64,000 bases of DNA from Ampullaceana balthica (Eukaryota; Mollusca; Gastropoda; Lymnaeidae): contig CALYLW010000209.1 of the NCBI GenBank assembly GCA_944989445.1, positions 534,370-598,369 on the forward strand, read 5' to 3'. Both the position numbers and the translations under genes were made by a program. How positions within the stretch are numbered: position 1 is the first letter of the stretch; every line of letters starts with the position of its first letter. The notes under the pieces were generated by a model, which ran no database searches, was not told where the DNA came from, and saw nothing but the letters and a program-made list of their open reading frames with translations. Shown here piece after piece: positions 37,075 through 48,361 of this stretch.

Positions 37075-38453
37075 CAAAATACTAATAATTAATAAATAAG
37101 AGCATAAATCATAAAATAAAATGTATAGTGTATTTTCTAGCATATAAGATGCACCTTATATATATGATATATGATATTAGATATGCACTAGCAACATCCC
37201 GTCAAGTTGTCAGTTGTCTACCGTTATTTTGTCGTAGCAGCAGACACTTCGTATAATTATAAAGTATTATGAAGAGTTTGTTAAGATATAATTAGCGAAG
37301 TGTATTCATATTCAGTTATTCTGCTACGAATTGTCGTAACAATATGAAATAATTTTATTGCTATGACTAGTCATAGCAGTAGTTTACTGGCTAATAATGT
37401 TAGGACTAGTCGTAACACTAGCAACATCCTGAAAAGTTAAAGGTAAAAGATTTATCATTATCATTATCGCAGTCCTATTGTATTTGTATAGTATAGTATA
37501 GTATGATTGTGATTATGATAAATATCACACTTTCACTATACTATATTTTACAGTCTGTAAGTTACATTACATGTTACAAATATTACAATGAAATGTAACT
37601 GACCCTAGCGCCACAGTAGTCACCAGTATAACTAGTAAGTAATAGAATAGTAGTATTAGTAATAGTAACTAAACTAACTTTGAACTAACACTAACACTGA
37701 ACACCAACTCTCAACAATCATTAACTGAAATTAACTATTAACTCATTAAGTAAAAGTCTTCATTAACTTCAGTCTTCAGTTCAGCACTTCATTATTTTTT
37801 AGTTAGTATGTTTTAGTAATTTGGTATAAATGAAGAATTTATAAACCTAACTTTCGAGTAAATTTATTCGCTAATCTCTATAATTTTTAAAGTATTACCA
37901 CATTTAAAATGATGCTCTCATGCGAAAGTAACAGAAGAAAACAACTTCAATTTTAACATTCCATTTACCAATGCTCGCCGCCATTTTTCAGTTGCTATAT
38001 TGTGTTATTGTTTGTCACGTGACAAATTATAGCAACGTATAAAAATAGCTGTTTTTACCGAAGAACTTCATTTCTACTAATTTCAATGTGCAATATTTCA
38101 AAATCATTAGGCTTCTGTGAAGATTTGGCGCTCAGGCATTTTACCCTAAGCTGCAATCTCATTTTAGTTTAGTTTATGAAGTTGTGGGGATTTATTACTA
38201 TACAGACTATACTAATACTATAACTATGACTGTCCGATGACATTGATTTCATTGAAATGAATGAGTTCAAGTTCAGTATAGACTACGATCTGTTCTTTTA
38301 TTTATCTTTTTAAAAGATTATTATTATTACTAATTACTATGTGTCTGCTGAGATTAATCTTTTTAACGTAATTTCCCTTGGGAATTGCGTTTATACTTAA
38401 ACATTTGAAAGCACTGTTCGAGCTTGCACATGCAACTCCTCCTGAACCATACC
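37075..38453. other. AT-rich intergenic sequence with short repeats
   Basis: Holds two copies of ACTAGCAACATCC (37187 and about 37427), which read on the minus strand as Helitron-like GGATGTTGCTAG-T ends, and a short (TAGTA)n run at about 37486-37505. No gene seen. Confidence 0.4.
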
Positions 38454-38461
38454 AGATAGAG

Positions 38462-41104
38462 CAGCGGTTCTCAACCTGTGGGTCGCAACCCCCGCGGGGG
38501 TCGAATGATGATTTGGCAGGGGTCGCCAAAGACCATTGAAAAATATGTTTTTTGTGTGTTTAAATGTGTAAAAATGTGTAAACCTTGCCATGTACATATT
38601 TTGTCTATTACTCTATACTAGTCTATAGTCTATTCAGTAACTTTAGTAAGTTTAGTTGTTATAACTTAATTATTTTTAGCTTTTTATAATGTTTATTTCA
38701 ACACTATTTTATGAAACCCTCAAAAACCGGTAATTATATCAACAGAGAGTAGGGCGCGTCTGGATGCTCAGTATTGCTCAGAGGTCTGAGCTCAGCAGGC
38801 TGCTAAGTGACGTAGAAGCTGAACTGCTGCTGCTTCTGGTTCCACACACTGTAGTGTAGGGCTGTAGGTCAATATTTCATTGTGCGTGCGTGGAAAGCTA
38901 TCGTTATAAATTTTTAATTTTAAAGTTTTTAAACCAACCGATGGAAATGGAACATGCAGAGAAGAACATTATGATTAAGAAAAGAAAATATAGTGACGAT
39001 TTCTTACAATATGATTTTACTTCAATAGTTACAGCAGGAATTGAGAAACCGCAATGCGTTATTTATAATGAAGTTCTTTCAGCCGAATCTATGAAGCCAA
39101 ACAAACTGAAACGTCATTTTGATAGCAAACATCCAAGTTTTGCGGGGAAGGATACCAAGTATTTTAGAAGTAAAACTGATGGCGTCAGGAAAGCCAGACT
39201 TGACACTGGCGGCAAGTACCACCAACAAAACGTAGCAGCCGTTGAAGCTTCATAGTTGGTGGTGCTCAGAATCGCAAGAGATATGAAACCTCACACCATT
39301 GCCGAAGACTTATTGTTGCCAGCGGCCAAAGATATTGTTCGAGATATGATCGGACCCGAATTTGTTAAGAAATTGAGTGCAATTTCCTATTCTAATGACA
39401 ATGTCCGGAGAAGAATAGATGATATGTCTGCTGATATTATTGATCAGATAATCCAGGAAATAAAATCTGCTCCACTTCCAATATTTAGCATCCAGCTTGG
39501 CGAATCCACGGACGTTGCAAACTGTTCACAACTACTGGTTTACGCGAGATATATAAATGAAGGCGACTTTAAAGATGAGATTATTTTTTGGAAACCTTCT
39601 GAAACGACAACAACTGCACGGGATGTATTTGATACAGTTGGTTCATTTCTGAAAGATCATAAGATCTCTTGGGAAAGGTTTGTGGTGTTTGCACTGATGG
39701 TGCTCCAACTATGCTAGAATGACGGTCTCGATTTCAACGTTTGGTACTAAATGAATCACCAAACGTCATTGGAACTCACTGAATGATTCATCGACAAGTG
39801 CTAGCAACGAAGACGTTGCCACAAGAGTTTCAGGAAGTAATGACAAGCGTCGCAAGTTCCATCAATTATGTAAAAGCGAGTGCGCTGAACAGTCGTCTGT
39901 TTTCGAAACTTTGTAATGAGATGCATGGATGCGTCCAATGATGTTCTGCTATTTCATACTGAAGTGAGATGGTTATCGAGAGGGAAAGTTTTGAAACGCG
40001 TTTTTGATCTTCGTGACGAACCAAAAATGATCTTTAATCAGAAGTCTAAACCACAGTTCGAAGCACTTTTCAGTGACAAAAATGAGCTTCAGAAAATCGC
40101 TTACCCGGTAGGTATATTTGCCATTTTGAATGAGTTAAATTTATCACTGCAAGGACCAAATGCAACATGCCTAGATTTGTCTCATGAAAGGATCCGATCA
40201 TTCGAAATGAAACTTCAGCTTTGGAAGAAAAAAAATTGGGTGACAATAAAATGTACATGTTGCCCACCTTATCTGCTTTCTTTGAGGAAAATGACATTGG
40301 ACCGGACAAGAGAAGTAAAATGATAATTTCTGTGAAAGAAAACTTGCATAAGCTGGCGGACGAAATTTCATCGTACTTTCCAAATCTACCTAACACTCCG
40401 TTTGCACTTGCCAGAAGTCCATTCACAGTCAAAGTTGACGACATTCCTGACACAGCACAAGAGGAGTTTATCGAACTCATTAACAGTGATGCAGCGCGAA
40501 ATGATTTCTCTTCAATGTCAGTTACAAAATTCTGGATAAAGTGTTTGCAGTCATATCCTGTTCTGTCCGAAACTGTCTTGCGCCTTCTTCTTCCTTTTCC
40601 AACAACTTATCTTTGCGAAACAGGGTTTTTCAGCTTGCTGGTTATCAAGTCTAAATACAGAAGTAGACTTGTTGTGGAAGATGATCTTCGTTGTGCTCTC
40701 ACAAAGACTGTCCCGAGAATTTCTGATCTTGTGAGAAAGAAGCAACCTCAACCTTAACATTAACATTAATTGACTTTGGCTTTCTTACGTATTTGTATAT
40801 AGAAATAAATACGAATACCTTGTATGTAATGTATGAAATGTATGTAATTGTAATCATTGTTACATATTGTGTTTTTTATTACTAACTACTTTACTACGAG
40901 AACGGTGTCTGTGCTTTAATTACGTAAAATTTGTAAAAATGAGAATACAATGTCATTCTGCATATTAGATATGATTAAATATATTATAACATTAGCAAAA
41001 CTACAGCTATGAGGTAGATACAAAAAAAATTTGACGGCGGGGGTCGCCACAGCACGAGTAATTTATTAAAAGGGTCGCGACACAAGAAAGGTTGAGAACC
41101 ACTG
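38462..41104 (+). mobile_element. Full-length hAT transposon with SCAND3/ZBED5-like transposase
   Basis: Ends CAGCGGTTCTCAACC and GGTTGAGAACCACTG, with a perfect 8-bp target duplication AGATAGAG (38454-38461 and 41105-41112). The 2643-bp element carries a single decayed plus-strand transposase frame (38941-40757). Subterminal GGGTCGC blocks occur near both ends. It is the first of a near-continuous run of hAT elements extending to 48.36 kb. Confidence 0.95.
38941..40757 (+). pseudogene. Decayed hAT transposase, SCAND3/ZBED5-like
   Basis: Starts MEMEHAEK at 38941. Recognisable parts in order: a BED-like finger (MKPNKLKRHF with the following H; the expected C-x-x-C is C-V-I-Y, so one ligand is lost), the region around LGESTDVANCSQLL (most relatives have D where G stands), the VRWLSRGKVLKRVFDL block, and a C-terminal hATC dimerisation segment with PTTYLCETGFFSL and KYRSRLVVEDDLRCAL. 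Breaks: in-frame TAG at 39253, TAG at 39715 with disrupted frame to about 39915, and a frame change near the A-run at 40227-40236. Relatives include host-domesticated proteins of vertebrates (SCAND3, ZBED5, FAM200), but this copy is an inactive transposon gene. Confidence 0.92.
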
Positions 41105-41398
41105 AGATAGAGGGTTCGGGTCTTTTGCTAATATGTTAAGGAGGTCCCAATGATCAGTGCTGTTAACTCCTGGAAAATTTCCCAAATCGTGGGAATTTTT
41201 TAAAAGCCAAATTTAGGCAAATTTATAGAAATGGGAATTTATGAGGATTTGGCCTTAAATATGGGAATACTAGTAACAAAGCCCGCCCAAGGACGGGAAT
41301 AAGTGTAGGGTGACATGTGAAGTTCATGGACGCTATGTTTTGGTAGTTGTTATGCTGAAGCGTTTGCAGGACATTTTCGTCGCAGGGCAAGGGATGTG

Positions 41399-41540
41399 GA
41401 CAACAAAAACAGCAACAACAACAAAAACAACAGCAACAAAAACAAAACAAAAACAACAGCAAAACAACAACAGCAACAACAAAACAACAACAACAAAACA
41501 ACAACTACAACAACAAAGCAACAACAATAAAACAACAACA
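41399..41540. repeat. CAA-rich microsatellite, left block
   Basis: Imperfect (CAA)n and CAAAA runs. Reading frames through it on both strands encode only homopolymer-like Q/N/T or C/V/L/F stretches and are not genes. Confidence 0.9.
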
Positions 41541-41542
41541 AT

Positions 41543-42517
41543 CTTATCTTATCTGTTTACAGACGCTCCTTCTATACAGAAGATTATTGCGTCCTACGCT
41601 TATCTATGGTTTGTGTTTAGTCCTGAATTTTTATTAGAGATTTAAATGTTGATAAAGTATTGGTTTTCCTGGATTCTTCAGGCAACCCATTCCACGCCCG
41701 AATTCCGGACGGGAAGAAGGAAAACTTGTATGTGTTTGTTCTTGCATACGGAATAAGAAAGGTGTTTTTATCCTTATGTCTATCTAGGGTTGTATTAAGT
41801 TATCTTTGTGTTGTATTTCTAAATTAGAATTAATTGCTTTATGTATGATTACTACTTTGCTCTTGGTTCTTCTATCCTCTAGTGTTTCAAGGTTTAATGA
41901 TTTAACTAATGGTGTTATTCTTGTCAGTTTCGAATATTCTCCAGTAATGAATCTGGCAGCTCTTTTTTGAATTTGTTCTAGTTTATCAATGTTTTCTTTG
42001 GTGGATGGGTCCCATACAGAAGATGCATATTCTAGTACAGGTCTCACCAAAGTGAGGTAGCATTTTAGTTTTATATCTCTATTACATTTGTTAAATTTCC
42101 TTTTTATAAAGCCTAAGGTTTTGTTTGATTTTTTAATAACTTCATTGACATGGGGATTCCATGATATTTTCTCATTTATTAAGACTCCTAAGTATTTTGC
42201 ATCTTTAGTTTGGGTCAGTTCTTTTCCATGAATGTAATATTTTGAATTTATTTGTTTCTTTTTCTTTGTTACTCTTAACAGTTGACACTTTTCTGGGTGG
42301 AAAGACATACTCCAGTTAGTTTCCCATTTTATCAATTCATCTAAGTCTTTTTGTAAAATTTTGCTATCTTGTTCTGATTTAATTGTTCTATAGATTATAC
42401 AATCATCAGCAAATAACCTAACTTTTGTACCTGTTGAGATGTTGTTGGGTAAATCATTTATATAAATTAAAAAGAGTAAGGGACCTAGCACAGTTCCTTG
42501 TGGAACTCCTGAGTTAA
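41543..42517 (-). mobile_element. 5'-truncated LINE (Jockey/CR1/L2-type) 3' end
   Basis: Minus-strand frame from 42517 encodes the second half of a reverse transcriptase: GVPQGTVLGPLLF, the FADD catalytic box, KYLGVLI, LVRPVLEYASSVW and IQKRAARFI. It stays open for about 240 codons. After a frame change near 41785 it continues with SFFPSGIRAWNGLPEE to a stop at 41617-41619. The 3' UTR ends in a hairpin (GACGC...GCGTC with inner CTTCT-GTAT-AGAAG) and AGATAAGATAAGAT instead of poly-A. The 5' truncation and single visible break suggest a fairly young copy. Confidence 0.9.
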
Positions 42518-42603
42518 CCTTTAACAATAACAACAACCACAAAACAACAACAAAAACAACAACAACAAAACAACAATAACAGCAACAAAAAACAAACAAC
42601 ACT
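42518..42603. repeat. CAA-rich microsatellite, right block
   Basis: Continuation of the CAA microsatellite on the 5' side of the LINE fragment, with the same composition as 41399-41540. Confidence 0.85.
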
Positions 42604-43273
42604 TAAAACTCTTGCCACTACCCCCCCCCCAGGACCATCAAGGAAAAAGCATTTAACAGAATTGTCATTGGAATAAGCGTCAGGCATAGTGGGAACAACA
42701 TAATGAATTATGACAAAAAAACTGCACCAAAAATAACTCGTTTTGAACCTCCGCGTAATATGTAAATTTTTCTCCGCTAGTGATTGGCTGTAGGAGTCAT
42801 ATGTGTTTGAGGGACCAATCGCTATAGATGACAGGACAGAAAGGACAGAAACTTGCCTTTTATTTTATAAGGATTTGAGATTGCTTCGCCAACAGAATTT
42901 AATGCATTTGGGAATTTTTAGTCTAATTTGGGAATTTTTTTTACTCCTGCCTGGGAAAAGTTGGCACCTTGAGTTAACAGCACTGCCAAGGATATGCAAC
43001 GGCCAAAAAAATACCGCAAAGATTTACTGGATTTCCTGAAAAACTAAATAAAATATTAGTTTTTTGTTCAATTTCTCGCCAACCATAACATCTATCTTGT
43101 TGAAACAAACGCCTAACAATAGCTAATAATATTTAGAACAATGTTGGAGAAGAAATTTTTGAAAAATCTCTTTTCGTTCGACTCCCGTAATTTTAGCAGC
43201 AATTGGTAGAAAGCAATTGTTTTGTTTAGTTTCAGAATTATTGATTTGAAATGACTTTTAATGTCATCTAGAA

Positions 43274-43459
43274 CAGTGCTTCTCAAAGTGGTGGTCCGCG
43301 GACCGATGCCGGTCCGTGGGCCATCCGCCGCCGGTCCGCAGTTGCTCTAAAAAATGGACAGAAAAAAATTGTCAGTGCAGGGAAAATAGTGCACCGGTCC
43401 CTGGTGCAATGGAAAAAATTCCTGCCAGTCCGCCATAATAAAAGGTTTGAGAAGCACTG
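43274..43459. mobile_element. Non-autonomous hAT element, CAGTGCTTCTCAAAG ends
   Basis: 186 bp with ends CAGTGCTTCTCAAAG and GGTTTGAGAAGCACTG and a perfect 8-bp duplication ATCTAGAA (43266-43273 and 43460-43467). Its ends match those of the 52216-53860 element. Confidence 0.95.
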
Positions 43460-43467
43460 ATCTAGAA

Positions 43468-44548
43468 TAATAGTTAGTGGGGGTTTCCCGCTTTGTGAAC
43501 GGTAATGTTAGATTGAATTTACATATTGGGGTTCACTCTACGTTGGAAAACAATGATATTGACAAAATGAACTTATCGGCCAAATTATCCACAACTTTCC
43601 TATGTTTTATTGTTTTGAGGTTCAACTTATTAAGTGTGATCGGTTCAAGCCCCAGGAAGGAGCATAATTATCATAAGGTTTCATACAGTAACATCTGAAA
43701 CTTCAAAACAATTTGGAAATCGAGCAGTATTTTACTAAAGTGATTTTCGTCATTGAACACGTATTATCCTCATAGCTTTAATTGTCCATTAATTTGAGAC
43801 ACCGATTTCGTGAGATGGTAAATTTGATTGCTAAATATTTCGGACACAGTGCTAAAAATTAGTAAATAAAATGGATGTTTGGGAATGGATGTGCCTGGAA
43901 GCTAAGTACAAACCCTGCAGGGCGTGGAATTCCATTACATTTACATTGAAAAGAACTCTATCTCGTGGATATTAACCTAACATCTTGACTATATGATCAT
44001 AGATTCATATTTAACACCTATTTACGATCATATATTACCTACGTTTTCAAAGCAAAGAGAATGGTAAGCTAAATACAAACCTCGACAGACTACTAGACTC
44101 CACTATCACTAAGGGATAATAGGATGTTATTATCTTTAATAGTTAATAGCATATACGCAACAACAAAGACATGTCAATTGGGTACTTGAGCTTAAAAATC
44201 TGTTCCAACACTTTAATATAATCACACAGGTTTTGAATTGTTCTCGGAAGAGGAAAGTTAAACCATAGTTTAGCTAGGAATTTTCGTGCTAGGAATTATT
44301 GTCGTGTGTTCGTGTCTATTAGTCTATGCCTCGACAATCTTTAGAGAAAAAAAAAGTGTGTGTATATGGGGGGGGGGTAGATTATTTCTTAAATGAAGGC
44401 TTTTTTTTGGGGTTCTTTCTAAAGCCCTGCAATGTTTAAATTCTGATCACTTAGTAAATGTTGGCATTTCTTGTAATTTGGATCAACCAGAATTACATGT
44501 TCTTCTAATAAATCCGAGTTGAGTCATGGTATCAAAATCTCAACCATA
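43468..44548. other. Unassigned intergenic sequence
   Basis: No gene or element recognised. A nine-base poly-G run lies at about 44370. Short open frames lack similarity. Confidence 0.4.
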
Positions 44549-44556
44549 CCCTATTC

Positions 44557-44751
44557 CAGTGATGGCGAACATGTTTTGGGCCGCGTGCCCAAAATTCAAG
44601 CAAAACTCACTTATTAACTTATTATAGCAAATAGACCTCACAAAGTGCCAGAAAAGTGGTTTAATTAAGGAAGTAATATTTTAGTTGCGTGCCGGCTGAT
44701 GAGGCTTTGCGTGCCGACTGTGGCACGCGTGCCATAGTTTCGCCATCACTG
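44557..44751. mobile_element. Non-autonomous hAT element, CAGTGATGGCGAAC ends
   Basis: 195 bp, ends CAGTGATGGCGAAC and TTTCGCCATCACTG, with perfect 8-bp duplication CCCTATTC (44549-44556 and 44752-44759). It is related, in reverse orientation, to 48168-48361. Confidence 0.94.
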
Positions 44752-44759
44752 CCCTATTC

Positions 44760-45359
44760 AATAATCTTCCTTTTACATTGCAGCCTCACCCTCTTCTTTA
44801 TTTATTTCACCTGTTACTATGTTACTTGTTATTTTTTGCTGGCGTTTTTTTTTAAATTTTTTTTTATTTACACATTTGTAGTTTGTTCGTTTGTGTTTAA
44901 TAGTTTGCTGAGGAAGGCTTCTCGCCGAAAAGTCAATTGTCTTTTTTTGTATGTCTTTTTTGAATTTTTTTCACGTTTACCCATAACCTTTTTCAGAAAT
45001 TGCATAGACATAAGCTTTATGTTGTATTTCTTGATCTATGTTTTAGATATGCACTTCAGGGTCCTGTGCATGAAATAACAGTGACTCTGTCAAATGCCCT
45101 AACTCACAGTGACATCGGTCGGTATTTTTAAAAAAAAACCACCCTTAATGGAGAAAGTGGCACCGTTCTGTTAAGTTCAATGCAACAATTTATCGAGTGC
45201 GACATGAGCAAGAGTCTTTGAGAACCTTTTCACGTCTTTTCCTAACTTTACATTATGTGCAGCTGAGGCTGGCTGGCACGAGTGGAGAAAACTTAGCCCA
45301 ATAACGTTATTGTATCAATTTCTGCTATACCGGCAAGTTATTAAGAGGAGTCGGGTTTA
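44760..45359. other. Unassigned intergenic sequence
   Basis: Pyrimidine-rich start followed by ordinary AT-rich sequence. I see no gene. Confidence 0.4.
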
Positions 45360-45367
45360 CTATAGGC

Positions 45368-48147
45368 CAGCGGCCAGGGGTGCGCAACCTACGACCGCAT
45401 GCGGCCGAGGGCACGAAAATGTGCGGCCGTGGAAATCTGTTTAAATTTTAATAACCTGCGCCCGTCAAATATTTGCAATTTGGCAATATATGATGTAAAG
45501 TTGTAGACGAAATATCGAATATACATTTACACGCTTAAGCACTTGTTATTGCGAAACAAATTACGACTCCGGCAGCTGTAGCATTAGCTGCAGTGTTTAG
45601 CGCCCATGCCCATAGACATTGAAATAGCTCTTGTCGCGCTGGTGTTAGGCTTCAGCTGTACCTAATAAGGCCAGTCCATGAAGTTTAGCAGCCTAATATT
45701 GAAGCGCGCCGAAACCGTGTGATGCGCACATTCGCTGTATCGTGCTTGCTCTGTGTAACCGTGTAACCCGTCGGTCAACTTAATAAGTAGCTGCTACAGT
45801 ACACGCAAATACCCGGAGGCCTGTGTACAAGTATCACTCTTAGCTGGCAGCTGCACCAGAAATCCAGACAGATTCTCAACATAGCAGTGAATAAACATAA
45901 CAGTAAAAAAAGCGTTTAATGAAAACGATTAATTGTATTGTATCATAGTTATACAGCTTGTACGCTTAGTTACCGTATAATATTATCCGTGCCGCCTTAG
46001 TACTCATCATGTCAATAAAAAGGAAAAGAACATTGGACGAAGAGAAGCGTAGCTTCAGTGTAAAATGAGAGTAAGATTTCTTTATGGCAGAGACAGAGAA
46101 CCACTTCATGCAGTGTCTAATCTGCGGCGATGTTGTGAAAACTGACAAAGGGGACAATGCCAAACAACATGTTCGCCAACACGCATCACACAACTATGCA
46201 CAGTTACCAGGTGATTCAAGTAAGATCTGCGTGGAAAATCTAAAGAGGAATGTTCGACAACAAACCTCAGTCATATCTGCTTTTGTTAAGACTACGAATA
46301 AGCGCAGTGAAGCTTCCTATCTAGTGGCCTATCTTCTCGGTGTCGCTAGAAAGCGTTATTCCGATGGGGAACTCGTGAAAAATTGTATCATGGATGTTGT
46401 TAAGTGCATTCATTTGGGTAAGGGAACGGATTATTCTTTGATTCCTCTGTCGCGCGATACCGTGCAACGCCGTAAAAGTAATATTGCCGAACAGCTGAAG
46501 CTCTCCATTAACAAGGAGGACAGTCTGTTTGCACTGGCTGTGGATGAATTTACGGACATTTCAGATTCAACGCAGCTCTAGATACTCATATTCATTCGCC
46601 CCCTATCCCCAATATTTGAATTATGCGAGGATCTGCTCTCCATGGAGACACTCGTTCCTCAAACTCGAGGAGAAGACACATTTTTGACAGTTAAAAAAGC
46701 TTGCATCGACTCGCACGTTGATTTGAAGAACGTGCAAGGCATCTGTACAGACGGCGCGCCTGCCATGGTTGGTAAGCAAAATGGCTTCGTGGCTAGATTT
46801 TACGATTATGTGTTGAAGAATCACGGTAGTGATCAGTTCATAAATCTGAACTGCATTATTCACCAAGAGGCACTGTGTTCTAAATCTGTTGATTTGGATA
46901 ACATTCTGAAGGATTTGAATCGCATTATCCTTTTCATTCGCGCAAATGCTGTTCACAACCGCCAATTCATACAAATTCTTCACACAAAATTCACAAATGA
47001 TTCGTCGGCTGAAGATATTCTGTGCCACACCAGCGCTATTTGGTTTTCTCAAGGGAAAACATCTTGCCGTGTTCTGCTGCTATTAAAAGAATTACTGAAA
47101 TTTTATGCCACGAAAAACAAGGACTGCCCACTGCAGAATCAGGCCTTCTTAACATCTCTATAGCCTTCCTTGTAGATTTGTTAATTTATATCAACTGCCT
47201 CAACGAGTCTCAACAGTTTGCCTCATGCACAGAAGAGTACAGATTTATGTGACAAATGTCGTCTGCTACGAAGTCATATCCAACAGCTCAATCTCTATCA
47301 TTTCCCGCAACTCACCGCTCGAATTGAGAGCCATGAAATGAGAAAATATAAAATTCCGCTACGTCCTTTTCAGGCGTCCTCGAAGCGCTGTTGTTGAAAT
47401 TCGCAGAACGTTTTCGGGATTTTGACAAGATCTCAGAAAATATGAGACTCGTTGCTTTTCCACATTTGGTTGAGACAGAGATTGCGCAGTTGGATGTCCA
47501 AATGGAGCTGATCGAACTAAAAAAAATAACGCGCAGCTTGTGAAGAAATTCGAGGACAAAAACGATCTACCGGAAACATGGAAAGTGGCTGTGGTGTATC
47601 CCAAGCTTTGCGAAATAGCAAGAAACACTCTAGTGCTGTTTGGAAGCACTCACAAGAAAAAATATCGAACCCAACTGGTGGACACCAATCTGGCGTCAGG
47701 AATACGACTGATGATCTCCAGCGAGTGCCCGGACTTTGTGCGACTCTCGGCAAACATCCAAGAGTAAGGCAGCCACTAATTTCTAGACTCTGGATTGCTA
47801 AGTTACATGGGCAGTGTTAGTGAAGCAGTTTATCCCCTTATTCAATTATTGTGTTCTCAGTGTACTAATGTCACTTAAAAATATACTCATGCTGTACGTG
47901 TGTGACTGTGTGAGATGATGTTAGGTTTACATGACAATGTTCAATAAAGTAGAAATATGAGAGAATATCGATGGAAATGTTTTTGTTTGTAATTAAGCAC
48001 TGTGTTTGCCTACAATACATTATGATTATGTCATTATTATCTCGTTTTGACGTTTCGTTTTTTGAGTGAACGTTTTTTTTTGCGCCCGTGGCAAAAGTAA
48101 TTTTTTTAAAATGCGGCCCGCAATAGCCCAAAGGTTGCGCACCCCTG
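45368..48147 (+). mobile_element. Full-length hAT transposon with GTF2IRD2-like transposase
   Basis: Ends CAGGGGTGCGCAACC (from 45375) and GGTTGCGCACCCCTG; perfect 8-bp duplication CTATAGGC (45360-45367 and 48148-48155). Seven extra bases, CAGCGGC, sit between the left duplication and the canonical terminus. The element carries one decayed plus-strand transposase frame. Confidence 0.93.
46009..47767 (+). pseudogene. Decayed hAT transposase, GTF2IRD2/Charlie8-like
   Basis: Probable start ATG at 46009 (MSIKRKRTLDEEKRSF), then TGA and TAA at 46066-46074. The frame goes on through a BED-like finger (C-L-I-C...KQHVRQHASH), FALAVDEFTDISDSTQL, a TAG at 46579, and the central block VQGICTDGAPAMVGKQNGF with HTSAIWFSQGK. 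It stops at 47161. A shifted frame at 47540-47767 carries the C-terminal YRTQLVDTNLASGIRLM segment; the expected aromatic motif before it is missing, so there has probably been a deletion. Relatives include the human GTF2IRD2 C-terminal region, derived from a Charlie8-type transposon. This copy is inactive. Confidence 0.9.
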
Positions 48148-48167
48148 CTATAGGCCATAGGCAGTGA

Positions 48168-48361
48168 TCGCGAACCTATGGCACGCCAGTTGGCACGCAG
48201 GGCCTCATCAGCCGGCATGCGACAGAAATATTACTTCCTTAATCAAACCAGTTAAGTCAACCCCCAATCTTAGGGCTTCATTGGTGTGTTGGCACTTTAT
48301 AAATAAGTGGCGTTTGGTTGAATTTTTGGGCACGTGACCCCAAAAAGGTTCGCCATCACTG
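48168..48361. mobile_element. Non-autonomous hAT element, second CAGTGATNGCGAACC copy
   Basis: Begins CAGTGATCGCGAACC and ends GGTTCGCCATCACTG, with subterminal GGCACGC blocks. It is related to 44557-44751 in the opposite orientation. No clean 8-bp duplication is seen. It starts only 20 bp after the end of the larger hAT, whose target duplication is in its left flank. Confidence 0.85.

Larger units (their letters stand above)
41155..42985. mobile_element. hAT element hosting a LINE and CAA microsatellites
   Basis: Ends CAGTGCTGTTAACTCC and GAGTTAACAGCACTG; flanks CCAATGAT (41147-41154) and CCAAGGAT (42986-42993) agree at 7 of 8 positions. Subterminal GGGAATTT repeats occur on both sides. The centre is replaced by CAA-rich microsatellite and a LINE fragment. 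It begins 50 bp after the previous hAT ends. Confidence 0.8.

Noticed and set aside
41223..41645. Several overlapping reading frames of 60-110 codons on both strands
   Set aside because: They are translations of CAA-type microsatellite (poly Q/N/T or C/V/L/F) and not genes.
44689..45078. 129-codon plus-strand frame rich in F, L and Y
   Set aside because: It starts inside the right end of a hAT element and runs through a pyrimidine-rich stretch. The hydrophobicity reflects T-richness, not a membrane protein.
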